DNA of 64,000 nucleotides, taken from positions 1 through 64,000 of the forward strand of contig DRGL01000048.1 of NCBI GenBank assembly GCA_011050085.1, in the 5' to 3' direction. This document shows positions 1 through 8,358 of this stretch, piece by piece. The notes beneath the pieces were generated by a model that saw nothing but the letters and a program-made list of their open reading frames with translations, was not told where the DNA came from and searched no databases. Source of the stretch: Pricia antarctica. GTDB lineage: Bacteria; Bacteroidota; Bacteroidia; Flavobacteriales; Flavobacteriaceae. Position 1 is the first letter of the stretch; every line of letters starts with the position of its first letter. The translations under genes and the position numbers were made by a program.

Positions 1-135
1 AGAAAATATAAAGACAATTCATACCTGAAAATAAACCTGACCAACTTTTTACTGGTTGTGCTTTTCAAATGCGGGTACCCTCCAAACAAATTAAAATCAT
101 TGCACGATAGATTGATTACAATGCCTATCTGTTGA
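1..135 (+). pseudogene. Truncated inverted copy of a GT2 glycosyltransferase 3' end
   Basis: Reading frame 1 on the plus strand encodes the last ~42 residues of the glycosyltransferase at 167-877 (from the RKYKDNSYLK segment to LITMP), then diverges to Ile-Cys-stop at 135, where the intact gene continues Tyr-Gln-His-Lys-Pro. The identity over the shared part is complete at DNA level, which implies a very recent duplication or an assembly fold-back. The 5' part, if it exists, lies outside the window. On its own this piece lacks the nucleotide-sugar-binding N-terminus and cannot be an enzyme. Confidence 0.75.
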
Positions 136-310
136 ATTCCGTTAATTATCTTGGTCATTAGACCGCTTATGGTTTATGTTGATACGGCATTGTAATCAAT
201 CTATCGTGCAATGATTTTAATTTGTTTGGAGGGTACCCGCATTTGAAAAGCACAACCAGTAAAAAGTTGGTCAGGTTTATTTTCAGGTATGAATTGTCTT
301 TATATTTTCT
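1..310. repeat. 125-bp perfect inverted repeat (arms 1-125 and 186-310)
   Basis: Bases 1-125 are the exact reverse complement of bases 186-310, with a 60-base spacer at 126-185. The right arm is the 3' part of the glycosyltransferase gene at 167-877, so the left arm is a second inverted copy of that gene end. The match starts at base 1, so the repeat may continue left of the window. No transposase or terminal motif accompanies it. It may be a fold-back artefact at a contig end or a genuine inverted duplication. Confidence 0.9.
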
Positions 311-877
311 AGCCGAAACGATCAAATCGTTCTTGACAATGGTATAACGTAGTCCCTTATTCTTCATTCGCTTAAAGAATTCAAAGTCTTCCATCAATAC
401 TTGCCGCTCATCAAAACCGCCAAGGGTTTCGAAGGCTTCTTTTTTTATAAAAAGACATTGATCGCCACCTCCAGTAAAAATACCATCCTTAGCTGTAAAG
501 TATGCGTTAATTTGTAAGAAAATACTTTTTTTATCAAACCTATAGGAAAAAAAACCAGCATCATATCCTGAATCAATTGTATTTTCTATGTCTTGAATAA
601 AATTTTTTGGGGGAATGACATCCGCATGTAAAAATACCAGAATGTCTTGCTTAGACATTCGTGATGCAGTATTCATTTGTGCAGCCCTCCCCTTGGTATC
701 GCAAACTACGCTTCGGACGTTATACGCTTCAAGTAAACTTTTGGAACCATCGTTAGTAGTACTGGAAAGGGAAATCAGTACCTCGGATTCATGACCTTTA
801 CGAAGTGTATCAAGTAAAGGTAACAACGTCTCCAAGTTTTTCTTTTCATTATGGGCCGGAATGATGATGCTTGTCAT
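167..877 (-). CDS. Glycosyltransferase family 2 (TIGR04283-type)
   Basis: This 236-residue protein is a cytoplasmic-face GT-A type transferase. It opens with a beta strand and the SIIIPAHNE motif (3-11) typical of GT2 enzymes, has GRAAQMN at 63-69 and a HAD motif at 84-86 where the metal-binding DXD normally sits, then GGGDQ (136-140) and MEDFEFFKR (162-170). The GRA.QMN plus FLHAD combination is characteristic of the small GT2 subfamily often called rSAM/selenodomain-associated transferase 2; donor and acceptor are unknown. Its 3' end is duplicated in inverted orientation at 1-125. The gene stands alone, divergent from the DUF547 gene. The family assignment is firm; the substrate is not. Confidence 0.82.
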   Translation of the reverse strand: MTSIIIPAHNEKKNLETLLPLLDTLRKGHESEVLISLSSTTNDGSKSLLEAYNVRSVVCDTKGRAAQMNTASRMSKQDILVFLHADVIPPKNFIQDIENTIDSGYDAGFFSYRFDKKSIFLQINAYFTAKDGIFTGGGDQCLFIKKEAFETLGGFDERQVLMEDFEFFKRMKNKGLRYTIVKNDLIVSARKYKDNSYLKINLTNFLLVVLFKCGYPPNKLKSLHDRLITMPYQHKP

Positions 878-1019
878 AGGTGTTTGGATGGCTCAGTAAA
901 GATTATCGGGGAAATTGCACTATCTGATCAACTTTGGCGTTAAGGTTTAGCCCGATGATACGACCAAACCTTTACTACTCAAACAACGTAAATATCGATA
1001 TTAACCTGAGACAAAAATA

Positions 1020-1808
1020 ATGAACGCAGCACGATTTAAGTCTATTACCGTTTCACTTTCTGTATTTTTCATACTATGTAATATGAACGGTCAAAAAGCG
1101 GAAACCTCAATTTCAGATTTTAATGCTTTATCAGAACAATTCCTTACAAATATTATAGAAAAAAACGGAACTGCTGATATTAGAGCGCAGCTATTCAATA
1201 CTACCTTGAGCGAACTTGAAGAAAGACTAAAGACCGATAACCAAAAACTTGCCTTTTGGATTAATATCTATAACGCCTATATACAGGTGATTTTAACGGA
1301 AAATCCCAAACTTTATGATGATAGAGGCGAATTTTTTAAAGCGGAGCAAATTCCAATTGCGGGAAGACTTATCTCTTTTGCAAAAATAGAGCACGGCATT
1401 ATCCGTAAATCACAATGGGAATTAGGTGGGGGACTCATAAGAAAATGGTTTCCGAATAAATTTGAACGAAAACTTCGGGTCGACCAGCGTAATTATCACA
1501 TTCATTTTGCATTGAACTGCGGCGCTAAAGATTGTCCGCCAGTGGCCATCTACGAAGCCGACAGACTTGACCAGCAGTTCGAAAAAGGCACCGAAGCTTA
1601 CCTAACTCGTGTAACTGAGTACGAGACGAACTCGAAGGAAGTCAAGACCACTCCCCTATTTAGCTGGTTCAGGGGCGATTTTGGCTGTAAGAGCGGTGTT
1701 AAGGATATTTTAAAAGAATACGACATCATACCCACAACAAAAAAAGTGGATGTTGCTTATAAAGGATATGATTGGACTTTGGATTTGAATAATTTTACGA
1801 AGTTGTAA
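1020..1808 (+). CDS. Secreted DUF547 domain protein
   Basis: This 262-residue protein starts with a signal peptide (hydrophobic run about residues 9-22, cleavage near NGQKA). The rest matches the DUF547 family: AFWINIYNAY at 78-87, a GRLISF/IEHGIIR stretch around 115-129, and HFALNCGAKDCPP at 162-174 with the conserved Cys pair. DUF547 proteins are common in flavobacteria and in plants; a papain-like fold has been suggested for some, but no reaction is established. The product is probably periplasmic. It faces the Omp85-like barrel gene tail to tail with a 66-base gap. Confidence 0.85.
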   Translation: MNAARFKSITVSLSVFFILCNMNGQKAETSISDFNALSEQFLTNIIEKNGTADIRAQLFNTTLSELEERLKTDNQKLAFWINIYNAYIQVILTENPKLYDDRGEFFKAEQIPIAGRLISFAKIEHGIIRKSQWELGGGLIRKWFPNKFERKLRVDQRNYHIHFALNCGAKDCPPVAIYEADRLDQQFEKGTEAYLTRVTEYETNSKEVKTTPLFSWFRGDFGCKSGVKDILKEYDIIPTTKKVDVAYKGYDWTLDLNNFTKL

Positions 1809-1874
1809 ACGGATAGGGCTTCACAGGAATAGATAGGGGATGTTCATTTAAGAACTTAACCTAGTTTACAAATC

Positions 1875-2999
1875 TTAAAATGCCTCTTTAATGGTAAAAT
1901 AAAAATTACCTCCTTCATCGGAAAGGCCATAATCGACCCTTATACGAACGCCATCCCTTTTATTGATAATATATCGCAGTCCAGCTCCAGCGGCATTTTT
2001 ATACACCGATGAAAAGGTTCCTCCCAAGGTGGATGCTACTGTACCGGTGGATCCGAATACTGCGCCTCCAAAGCGACCTGCTATGGGAAATCGATACTCA
2101 AGCGCCATGCTGAGTTCGGCGTTATCCTGAAAACGACGATTGTTAATACCACGTGTTCGCTTTGATCCCAAATAATATAGATCATAAAAAGGAGTGCCAT
2201 CAGAACTGCTAGCCAAGAAAACATTGCCCGCCACTACTTGCTTATTACCGACTTTTTGATAATAGCGACTGTCAAGTTCATACTTGTTATACTTGAAAGT
2301 AGCTCCTAAAATTTTCGATGATGTGAATATATTACCCTGTATGTACATTCCTTTTGTAGGAAAAAAAACATTGTCACGCGTATCATAGAAAGCCCGAATA
2401 CCGACATTGGATACAGTACCGTCTCGCTTGCCCGGCACATCGGAAGCTTCCAAAGTACCTCCTTCATCGATTTTTAGATTGTAAAAGGCATCGAACTCGT
2501 AGGCCAGACCTGCAGAAAAACCAGGCAATAACTCTCGTAATAAAGAAACTCTCGCACGTGGAAATGTTACCTCATAGGTTTCCTCATCTTCTTCCTTAGA
2601 ATTAATACCAACACCGAAAAAATTATAGAAATACTTGTAATAGCCAAGTTCGCCTTCTAAACGCCATCTCTCATTGTCTTTATAAAACTCAAAAGGAGCG
2701 TATGCCAAAAACTGGCTCTTCGTAGTATAGCTCAATCCGAATTGAATTGAGGAAGGGCGAGTATCGCGAGGTTCATTTTTTAAATGAAATGTTCCGATAC
2801 CGAGTCCACCAAAACCGAAGGCGGTTTCCGGAGTATAGAATACGACAGGAAAAGCCGATATTTTCAAATTTTTAGTCGAATCACGGACCTTTTTTTGGAC
2901 ATCCGCATCCGATTGTTGTTGTTGTTGTGCACCTAAAAGCACAGGAAGTAGGTAAAATAAAAAGCGAATAAACTTAAATTGTGGTCTAGTTTGAATCAT
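1875..2999 (-). CDS. Outer-membrane Omp85-type beta-barrel without POTRA domains
   Basis: This 374-residue protein has an N-terminal signal peptide (about 1-24), a glutamine run Q25-Q29 just after the cleavage region, then alternating barrel strands to the end. The FFPTKGMYIQ strand, the RTRGINNRRF loop resembling the conserved R-G motif of Omp85 loop 6, and the final strand ending in Phe are typical of bacterial surface antigen (D15/BamA/TamA) barrels. At 374 residues there is room for the 16-strand barrel but not for POTRA domains, so it is not BamA. Proteins of this type are thought to move proteins or lipids across the outer membrane; the substrate is unknown. Confidence 0.8.
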   Translation of the reverse strand: MIQTRPQFKFIRFLFYLLPVLLGAQQQQQSDADVQKKVRDSTKNLKISAFPVVFYTPETAFGFGGLGIGTFHLKNEPRDTRPSSIQFGLSYTTKSQFLAYAPFEFYKDNERWRLEGELGYYKYFYNFFGVGINSKEEDEETYEVTFPRARVSLLRELLPGFSAGLAYEFDAFYNLKIDEGGTLEASDVPGKRDGTVSNVGIRAFYDTRDNVFFPTKGMYIQGNIFTSSKILGATFKYNKYELDSRYYQKVGNKQVVAGNVFLASSSDGTPFYDLYYLGSKRTRGINNRRFQDNAELSMALEYRFPIAGRFGGAVFGSTGTVASTLGGTFSSVYKNAAGAGLRYIINKRDGVRIRVDYGLSDEGGNFYFTIKEAF

Positions 3000-3172
3000 T
3001 GAATAAATAACGTTTCTATTTTCGATATCATATATATGCTATCAATTTAGGAAACAATATAATAGCAAAATTGGATAACTAAACGTCCAATTCGAAAAAT
3101 TCTTACCTTATTTCGGAGGGAGATAAACGCATAGGACCAGATATTACTAAAACAATCCCGTTTTCTTAAAAT

Positions 3173-3292
3173 TTAAAAATTATCGCTTTCAAAAGTCTTG
3201 AGTTGCTCTTGAAGCCTATAGTAGGCAGAAAACACTTTATAAAATATAGTTACCATTAAAAGAATGTAAATGATAAATAAATAATATTCCAT
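3173..3292 (-). CDS. 39-residue single-pass membrane protein (paralog A)
   Basis: ATG at 3292 opens a 39-codon frame ending in TAA at 3173. Residues 2-17 are strongly hydrophobic and form one membrane helix; the tail from FYKVFSAYYRLQEQLK onward is amphipathic and charged. It aligns without gaps to the 35-residue product of 3506-3613: the FY(K/R)VF(S/A)A segment and the later Leu-x3-Leu-Lys spacing are shared, and both have a helix of the same length before it. This similarity, together with the same strand and neighbouring position, is the reason to call such a short frame. The function is unknown; small membrane proteins of this shape often bind larger membrane complexes. Confidence 0.55.
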   Translation of the reverse strand: MEYYLFIIYILLMVTIFYKVFSAYYRLQEQLKTFESDNF

Positions 3293-3505
3293 AGTAATAT
3301 AGCTTTAAGTAAAAAGGGGATAATGCCCTTTCCATTAGTACTTACGCTAAATAAAAAATAAGGTTTTACCGTTTATCGAAAACAGAATTAAAAGGTTGTG
3401 AGAAGTAAAAAAACAACAAATGGCATTAAAGGTAGATACAACTAACTTAGACGTGGAAGAATGGCAGGTTCAAAACCAAGATAATTATACAATGCAGGAC
3501 GTATT

Positions 3506-3613
3506 TTACCTCTTCATCTTTAAAACTTTACGCAAAGCCTTTCTCGCAGCAAAAACCCGGTAAAAAAGTATAAACATAAAAACAAGCCAAACCAACAATA
3601 ATATATCTACCAT
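3506..3613 (-). CDS. 35-residue single-pass membrane protein (paralog B)
   Basis: ATG at 3613 opens a 35-codon frame ending in TAA at 3506. Residues 3-17 are hydrophobic, followed by FYRVFAARKALRKVLKMKR, a basic tail that would lie in the cytoplasm by the positive-inside rule. It aligns gap-free with the product of 3173-3292 (identical F, Y, V, F, A, L, L, K at matching positions, plus K/R and S/A changes), so the two are probably paralogs. The hairpin at 3649-3693 lies just upstream. It could share a transcript with paralog A, 213 bases downstream. No known family is recognised. Confidence 0.55.
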   Translation of the reverse strand: MVDILLLVWLVFMFILFYRVFAARKALRKVLKMKR

Positions 3614-3648
3614 AATACACTTAGCAAAGGGAAACTATTAATGTAAAA

Positions 3649-3693
3649 TTTATCCTTCAGAAATATGTAAATATATATTTTCTGAAGGATAAA
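3649..3693. repeat. 15-bp-stem hairpin in an intergenic gap
   Basis: Bases 3649-3663 pair perfectly with 3679-3693 (15 bp, 15-base AT-rich loop). It lies downstream of the TPR lipoprotein gene (stop at 3871) and 36 bases upstream of the small membrane gene at 3613. No U-run follows in the minus direction, so a classical intrinsic terminator is not clear. It may end the TPR transcript, stabilise its 3' end, or act as a binding site for control of the small gene. Confidence 0.6.
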
Positions 3694-3870
3694 TATAAAA
3701 AGAGTAGTTCCAAATTCCTACAAAAAGTTAAAAAATTCACAATACAATTTACACGATATTGAATTATAAAATCGTAAATTTTTTAATTAGTTGAAAATCA
3801 GCGTAGAAAGGGCTTATTTAAAATCAGCACACTTAAACAGAATAGCACAAATGCTTTGCTGTGTTATTAT

Positions 3871-5154
3871 TTACAACTGCGCAATTTCTTTTTCGGTAGC
3901 AGGACCTAATTCATAGGCCGCACCTAATAACTCATTTTTCAGTTCCTTGACACGTTCTGTTGCTCCGGTTGCTTTATAAATTTCAGCAGTCCGAAGTAAT
4001 ACTGCAGGTTCGAAGGTATGGCCCTCTATATGCTTTTCAACAATTTCTTTCGCCTTGTCCAAATTTCCTTTTTTAAAATAACTATAGGCTAAAAAGCTAT
4101 ACGATTCGGGCGTAGGCCTATTTGCTACCTCTTTTTGTGCTAGTTCTAAAGCCTTATCGAACTGTTCTGTTTTGTTCAAATAAAGCGATATGTTGTAACT
4201 ATTATACATATCACCGTAATCCGGATTTTGAACCATGCGATAATATCTATCCAGATTGGCCATACTTTTCATATCGTCACCCATATATTCCGCAATTTCT
4301 GATTTTAACAAAAAGTAGTCGGGTGATTTGTAGTGTTTTGTAACGGAGTCAAGTATCCGCATGGCCTCATTAGGATTTTTTTCATAAGAAAAAACAATCC
4401 AAGCTATTCCCTTTTTTGCATAGGCATTTTCCGGGTCGATGCGCAATGTCTTTAAATAATGATCGTACGAGTCTTCTATTCTACCTGCATGCCCATAGTA
4501 GTCTGCCAAATTAGTGTAGGCCCACAACATGAGTCCATTATTTTTGGAAGCTTCGGCTTTGTCCCTCGCTTTTTCCATAAAGCGTATAGTGGTATCTAGG
4601 TCGCCATTGTGATCGTTCCATTTGGCCACTCGGATCAAATATCCGAAATCCTCCATGTTTTTAAGGCTATCTAAATAGCTTTGGGCGATTTCGTAATTAC
4701 CCAATTCCATGTGTACATCGAACATCAGGCCTTGGGTTTCGTCAGGCCCACTACCTACTGTCTGCGCTGAATCGGCCCATTGCTTGGCCTCCCTAAAGCG
4801 GTGTTGCGATATGTAGTTTCGTGCCAATGCCCTATAAATTCCCGCTCGGCTTACATTAGCGATATCAGCAGCTTTTTTTAAAGTTTTTTCAGCTTTTTTA
4901 AGATATTTAATATTTCCCGAATTCTGAAAAAACCGGTTATATTCACCACTAACGATACCAAAGCTCATTAGCTGGGAACTGTCGGGTTTAATTTTGCCGT
5001 TCCAGAGATCAAAATATTTGGAAGATGTCTTTGGCGGATTTGAAGCTAAAAATTTATCGTAGTCTTTTTTGTTTGTCACTTGGTTCTCGTTATCCGTATG
5101 GCAGGCGGATATTAAAAGCACTATTATAAGCGTGGAAAGATACTTCATTTTCAA
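3871..5154 (-). CDS. TPR-repeat lipoprotein
   Basis: This 427-residue protein starts with a lipoprotein signal (LLISAC, Cys18 as lipid anchor). The mature part is a chain of tetratricopeptide helices, for example the repeat containing AYTNLADYYGHAGRIEDSYDHYLKTLRIDPENAYAKKG split over 210-250 and later LAYSYFKKGNLDKAKEIVEK. It should be a periplasm-facing scaffold anchored in a membrane. It lies in the same direction as, and downstream of, two DUF4331 genes; TPR proteins beside DUF4331 genes are a recurrent Bacteroidota arrangement as far as I recall, which suggests a common process. However, a strong terminator at 5231-5258 separates the transcripts. Confidence 0.85.
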   Translation of the reverse strand: MKMKYLSTLIIVLLISACHTDNENQVTNKKDYDKFLASNPPKTSSKYFDLWNGKIKPDSSQLMSFGIVSGEYNRFFQNSGNIKYLKKAEKTLKKAADIANVSRAGIYRALARNYISQHRFREAKQWADSAQTVGSGPDETQGLMFDVHMELGNYEIAQSYLDSLKNMEDFGYLIRVAKWNDHNGDLDTTIRFMEKARDKAEASKNNGLMLWAYTNLADYYGHAGRIEDSYDHYLKTLRIDPENAYAKKGIAWIVFSYEKNPNEAMRILDSVTKHYKSPDYFLLKSEIAEYMGDDMKSMANLDRYYRMVQNPDYGDMYNSYNISLYLNKTEQFDKALELAQKEVANRPTPESYSFLAYSYFKKGNLDKAKEIVEKHIEGHTFEPAVLLRTAEIYKATGATERVKELKNELLGAAYELGPATEKEIAQL

Positions 5155-5178
5155 AATTTTAGTTGTTCTGTGGTTGAT

Positions 5179-5196
5179 ATCGGTATCGGTATCGGT
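5179..5196. repeat. Triplicated hexamer ATCGGT in the TPR gene 5' region
   Basis: Three perfect copies of ATCGGT lie 25-42 bases before the ATG of the TPR lipoprotein (5154), within its likely promoter or leader. Copy-number change there would alter promoter spacing. No function is established. Confidence 0.7.
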
Positions 5197-5230
5197 AAAT
5201 CTAAAAATGTATTCTTAACGTAATTAGGAT

Positions 5231-5258
5231 AAAAAAAGAGGATGGGAAACCCATCCTC
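5231..5258 (-). terminator. Intrinsic terminator after the DUF4331 pair
   Basis: Bases 5238-5246 and 5250-5258 form a 9-bp GC-rich stem with a 3-base loop; read on the minus strand it is followed by seven U residues (A-run 5231-5237). It lies 31 bases after the stop of the DUF4331 lipoprotein gene and should close that transcript before the TPR gene. Confidence 0.85.
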
Positions 5259-5288
5259 CCTACTAACTCCTTTTTCATAGACTGTGTC

Positions 5289-6047
5289 TTATTCAGGAGC
5301 TCCCAAATATGGGAAAGTATCTGTTGGAGTTGCTGTAATCGCAACGCCATCGGAAGTCAAACGGGGTAAATCAGCTTCACCGTCAGCGTTAGTATCTTGA
5401 CCGCTAAAACGTATGCCGTTTTCGCCACCGAATAGTAATATTAAAGATACATCGATAACATCGTCACCAAGAGCCCTTCCGGTAAAAGCAATTTCGTCAC
5501 CATCTAGCGTCAATGGATTATCATCACCATCATTATCTTCGCCAGGATTGAAATACGTCGTTGGAAGATTAGGGGAAACTTCTAATACATCTGCCGCCAA
5601 AACAGTGGTCAAGGTGGCGGCATCTAAACCTAAGATGTTATTTTCATATACAGCCCCGTAAGCATCATGTAAGCCTACTAACCTAGCTTCAAATCCGGCT
5701 TGAAAATTTGCAACACCTTCTGAAGGTATAGAAACATTATGGGCATCTTTGCTCTCATCGTCACCATTTAATACTGTATTTATTCCAGGACGTCCCATAA
5801 AATCGACTTGAGAATAAGTACCTGTAAAATCAAGTGCTACAGGTTCCATAGGATCAGGATCGCCACCGTTTTCACAGGGTTGGCAAGAAGCTCCTCCGCA
5901 ATCGACTGCAGTTTCCGTCCCGTTCATGATGCCATCGCTACAACTTGCCTGAACGATGTCAGTTCCATTATCATCATCGCTACAAGCCACAACCAAAGAA
6001 AGGGCACAGAACGATAAAAACGTATATTTTAAAGTATGTAAATTCAT
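5289..6047 (-). CDS. DUF4331-type lipoprotein with N-terminal Cys-rich motif
   Basis: This 252-residue protein has a lipobox (SLVVAC, Cys22) followed by an Asp-rich stretch, then a four-cysteine motif (C36, C50, C55, C58 in a C-DGI-NG-ET-VDCGG-C-PC pattern) found at the N-termini of many flavobacterial lipoproteins and metalloprotease-like proteins. The remainder (FMGRPGINTVL, VLEVSPNLPTTYF, RLTSDGV) resembles the C-terminal half of DUF4331 proteins. It sits 26 bases downstream of the second DUF4331 gene and ends at a terminator, so the two form one operon. The role is unknown; the product should be anchored to a membrane facing the periplasm or outside. Confidence 0.78.
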   Translation of the reverse strand: MNLHTLKYTFLSFCALSLVVACSDDDNGTDIVQASCSDGIMNGTETAVDCGGASCQPCENGGDPDPMEPVALDFTGTYSQVDFMGRPGINTVLNGDDESKDAHNVSIPSEGVANFQAGFEARLVGLHDAYGAVYENNILGLDAATLTTVLAADVLEVSPNLPTTYFNPGEDNDGDDNPLTLDGDEIAFTGRALGDDVIDVSLILLFGGENGIRFSGQDTNADGEADLPRLTSDGVAITATPTDTFPYLGAPE

Positions 6048-6073
6048 TATATTCTAATTTTAAAGATTCGTTA

Positions 6074-6763
6074 TTATTGTTTTCTGTTTGTCGTTACCCA
6101 CATCTTGTAAACACCTTCTACTCCTAAAGGATTAACTCCGGTCGTGGCTCCCAACATTTCGTTTGGAATTTCGATAACAAGAGACATAGTGTTCGCACCA
6201 TCAAAAGTATCGACAGCATCATCACCTATATTGAAGCCTAATGGAGCCGTAGCAGGACCTTCTAAGACTTTGTTGAATTGAGTAAAATCAAAATAGAAAG
6301 CATCTTGACGTGGACCTGCAAATAAAGAAACTCCATCATCGGTAGTTGTAGTTATGGCTTCAGTATCCGAAATTGCCACGCTCCCTAACGGACTATCGAC
6401 AAGTACCTCACCAGTTATACCCGTTGCGGTCGGTGCGGCTGGTCCAAAGAAATACATGGTATCACCCCTTGGCAGTGCTTGAATAACCATATCCTCTATT
6501 AAATCGTTATTCGTATCAATGTTGATTTCGGTAAGTACATCTTCATCAAAGGTTCCGTACGCCAAATCGGGTAAAACATTGGTCTGTAAATCAACAATTA
6601 GCACTGTGTTCGGTGAATCGGCACTCGGCTCGAAAGCATAGAAATCAGCAATGTCAGCACTATTACTTGTAGTACCTGGCGCATCAATGTGATCTGCAGC
6701 AACTAGTACAACACCTACAATAGCCAAGATCCCAAGGCCCATTAAAAGTTTTGTCTTTCTCAT
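6074..6763 (-). CDS. Secreted DUF4331 family protein
   Basis: This 229-residue protein has a signal peptide (about 1-22) directly followed by ADHIDAPG (23-30) and DIADFYAFE (37-45), the hallmark N-terminal motifs of DUF4331 (the family signature is a His/Asp-rich SSHREAP-like start and a D-x-TD-Y-AF motif). The protein is about half the length of single-chain DUF4331 members; the following gene (5289-6047) resembles the other half, so the function may be split over two chains. The family has no proven activity. It is first in a two-gene operon. Confidence 0.85.
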   Translation of the reverse strand: MRKTKLLMGLGILAIVGVVLVAADHIDAPGTTSNSADIADFYAFEPSADSPNTVLIVDLQTNVLPDLAYGTFDEDVLTEINIDTNNDLIEDMVIQALPRGDTMYFFGPAAPTATGITGEVLVDSPLGSVAISDTEAITTTTDDGVSLFAGPRQDAFYFDFTQFNKVLEGPATAPLGFNIGDDAVDTFDGANTMSLVIEIPNEMLGATTGVNPLGVEGVYKMWVTTNRKQ

Positions 6764-7090
6764 TTTAAAAGTTTAAAGATTAATTATTTAGCAGTATTAA
6801 CGTAAAAATGTTTCAACAGTTTTAATTTGAATGTTAAAATTTTGTTAACTAGATATTTCATCAAGATATGTAAACTATTTCTGACTAAATATAATATAAA
6901 TAGTAATGTCATACTTATTTTTATCCATAAATATTGAGAAGCGAAAAAGTCAATTACGGATTTAGTCAAACCATTTTTAATAAAGATGTGATAGCAAGCT
7001 TTCAGCCTACATGTGTAATCTGAAATCTGAAACTTGGAGCTATATTTGTATTTATATCTTTTGTAGTAATTTGGTGCTTTATTTCACATT
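6764..7090. other. Divergent intergenic region between DUF4331 operon and LETM1-related gene
   Basis: This AT-rich gap must hold both divergent promoters. For the plus strand a TAnnTTTG-type -7 element (TATATTTG) is at 7041-7048, 43 bases before the ATG at 7091, but no TTG lies at the expected distance upstream. A 61-codon minus-strand frame at 6784-6969 is of low complexity and is not accepted as a gene. Confidence 0.4.
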
Positions 7091-8278
7091 ATGAACCCCT
7101 CTGCTTCCGGTTGGATAGATAAGTTAGGCTCCTTGACCCATGAGGATAGTTTTGTGTATTCAGACTTCAATTCGCTTTATAAAAAGTTAAAGAAGTTAGG
7201 CTTCGCTTATGGTATGAATACACAAATACCTGACTTCCTAAAGCCAGAACACAAGCTCTCAGAAGATGAAAAAGCTAAAATCAACCTAATTTATGCGCTT
7301 TATAAAACCTTTGCATTAGGCCCAGAGGCACCTGATTTTGATTTGTTTCTCAAGCGTGTTTTTACCTTTTACAAAGATCTCAAAGTAAGTCATAGTTCAT
7401 TCCTCAACAAAATTCTCACGGGCAGAAAAACATCGGCACAGCTTGAAAAGCTAATCGATTCACGGGTATATCTAGCTGATAATGTACTTAGTAAGACATT
7501 CAACAGAATCATTACCAATTCCTTATTATGTATCGACGTTCTATTATTCCAGCGATACCTTGTCGATTCCAGAGATATTCGAAAACATGCCGAGTTGTTG
7601 GAATATTTGGCAATCAACATAACCTACCATGCCCTAAATTCTAAAGAAAAAAGTAAGAGTGATGCACGATTGGCCGAGTTGTTCGCATCATCCCTAACCT
7701 ATATAGACAGTAGCGTAGACAATTTTGATGGCTCGTATCGAGAACAATTATGGTTGGAGCGTGAAATTTGGGAAAACCACTACCTCCTCGATATTGCGTG
7801 TATGACGGTATGGGACGACAAATCACTTGAATATAGGGAGTCTGAATTTATTTTTGGTCTTGGTCAAAACCTAGGTTTTGATATTAAACAAATAGCGGAG
7901 ACCTTAGATGAGACCAGAACTTTTTTTATTGAAAATGCAGAGACGATTCCTTTTTTAAAGGATACCAATACTGCAGTACAATTTTATGATAGTATGGCCA
8001 AAGTGGTAAATAAGTTAATCTTAAGGAATAGTAAACGGCTTCTCAAAGAACTTTCTGAAAGCAAGGAATTGGTATATCTGCTATCAAAATCTACCATGAA
8101 AGAATTGACTAAAGAAGAAAAGAAAAAAGTGTCTAACCAATTAATGGATGTCTTTAAGAGCATCCCTTCATTGGCAATTTTTATTCTTCCAGGCGGGGCG
8201 GTACTACTCCCCATATTTATCAAATTGATTCCTAAACTACTACCTTCAGCTTTTGATGAAAACCGCATTGAAAAGTAA
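7091..8278 (+). CDS. LETM1-related protein
   Basis: This 395-residue protein ends in a LETM1-like domain (about 310-390): RLLKELSESKELVYLLSKS, then KELTKEEKKKVSNQLMD, then the hydrophobic PSLAIFILPGGAVLLPI segment and LIPKLLPSAF. In mitochondrial LETM1 this segment lies next to the inner-membrane helix and ribosome-binding domain and affects K+/H+ or Ca2+ exchange. Bacteroidota homologs have a long helical N-terminal part instead, and some are annotated as LETM1-related biofilm-associated proteins. The N-terminal 300 residues show no recognisable catalytic motif. It is a single gene, convergent with the LytTR regulator gene. Confidence 0.78.
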   Translation: MNPSASGWIDKLGSLTHEDSFVYSDFNSLYKKLKKLGFAYGMNTQIPDFLKPEHKLSEDEKAKINLIYALYKTFALGPEAPDFDLFLKRVFTFYKDLKVSHSSFLNKILTGRKTSAQLEKLIDSRVYLADNVLSKTFNRIITNSLLCIDVLLFQRYLVDSRDIRKHAELLEYLAINITYHALNSKEKSKSDARLAELFASSLTYIDSSVDNFDGSYREQLWLEREIWENHYLLDIACMTVWDDKSLEYRESEFIFGLGQNLGFDIKQIAETLDETRTFFIENAETIPFLKDTNTAVQFYDSMAKVVNKLILRNSKRLLKELSESKELVYLLSKSTMKELTKEEKKKVSNQLMDVFKSIPSLAIFILPGGAVLLPIFIKLIPKLLPSAFDENRIEK

Positions 8279-8358
8279 GAATTAACTTTCAAAATTTCAA
8301 CTATAAGAAAAATCTATAGTTAACTTTAAAATATTTACTATCAGTCGACTAAGTACAA

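Noticed and set aside
6784-6969. 61-codon minus frame upstream of the DUF4331 operon
   Set aside because: Low-complexity Lys/Leu/Ile-rich product in an AT-rich promoter region with no recognisable feature.
8299-8321. 7-bp inverted repeat between the LETM1-related and LytTR genes as a terminator
   Set aside because: Stem is short and AT-only, with no T-run; too weak to call.
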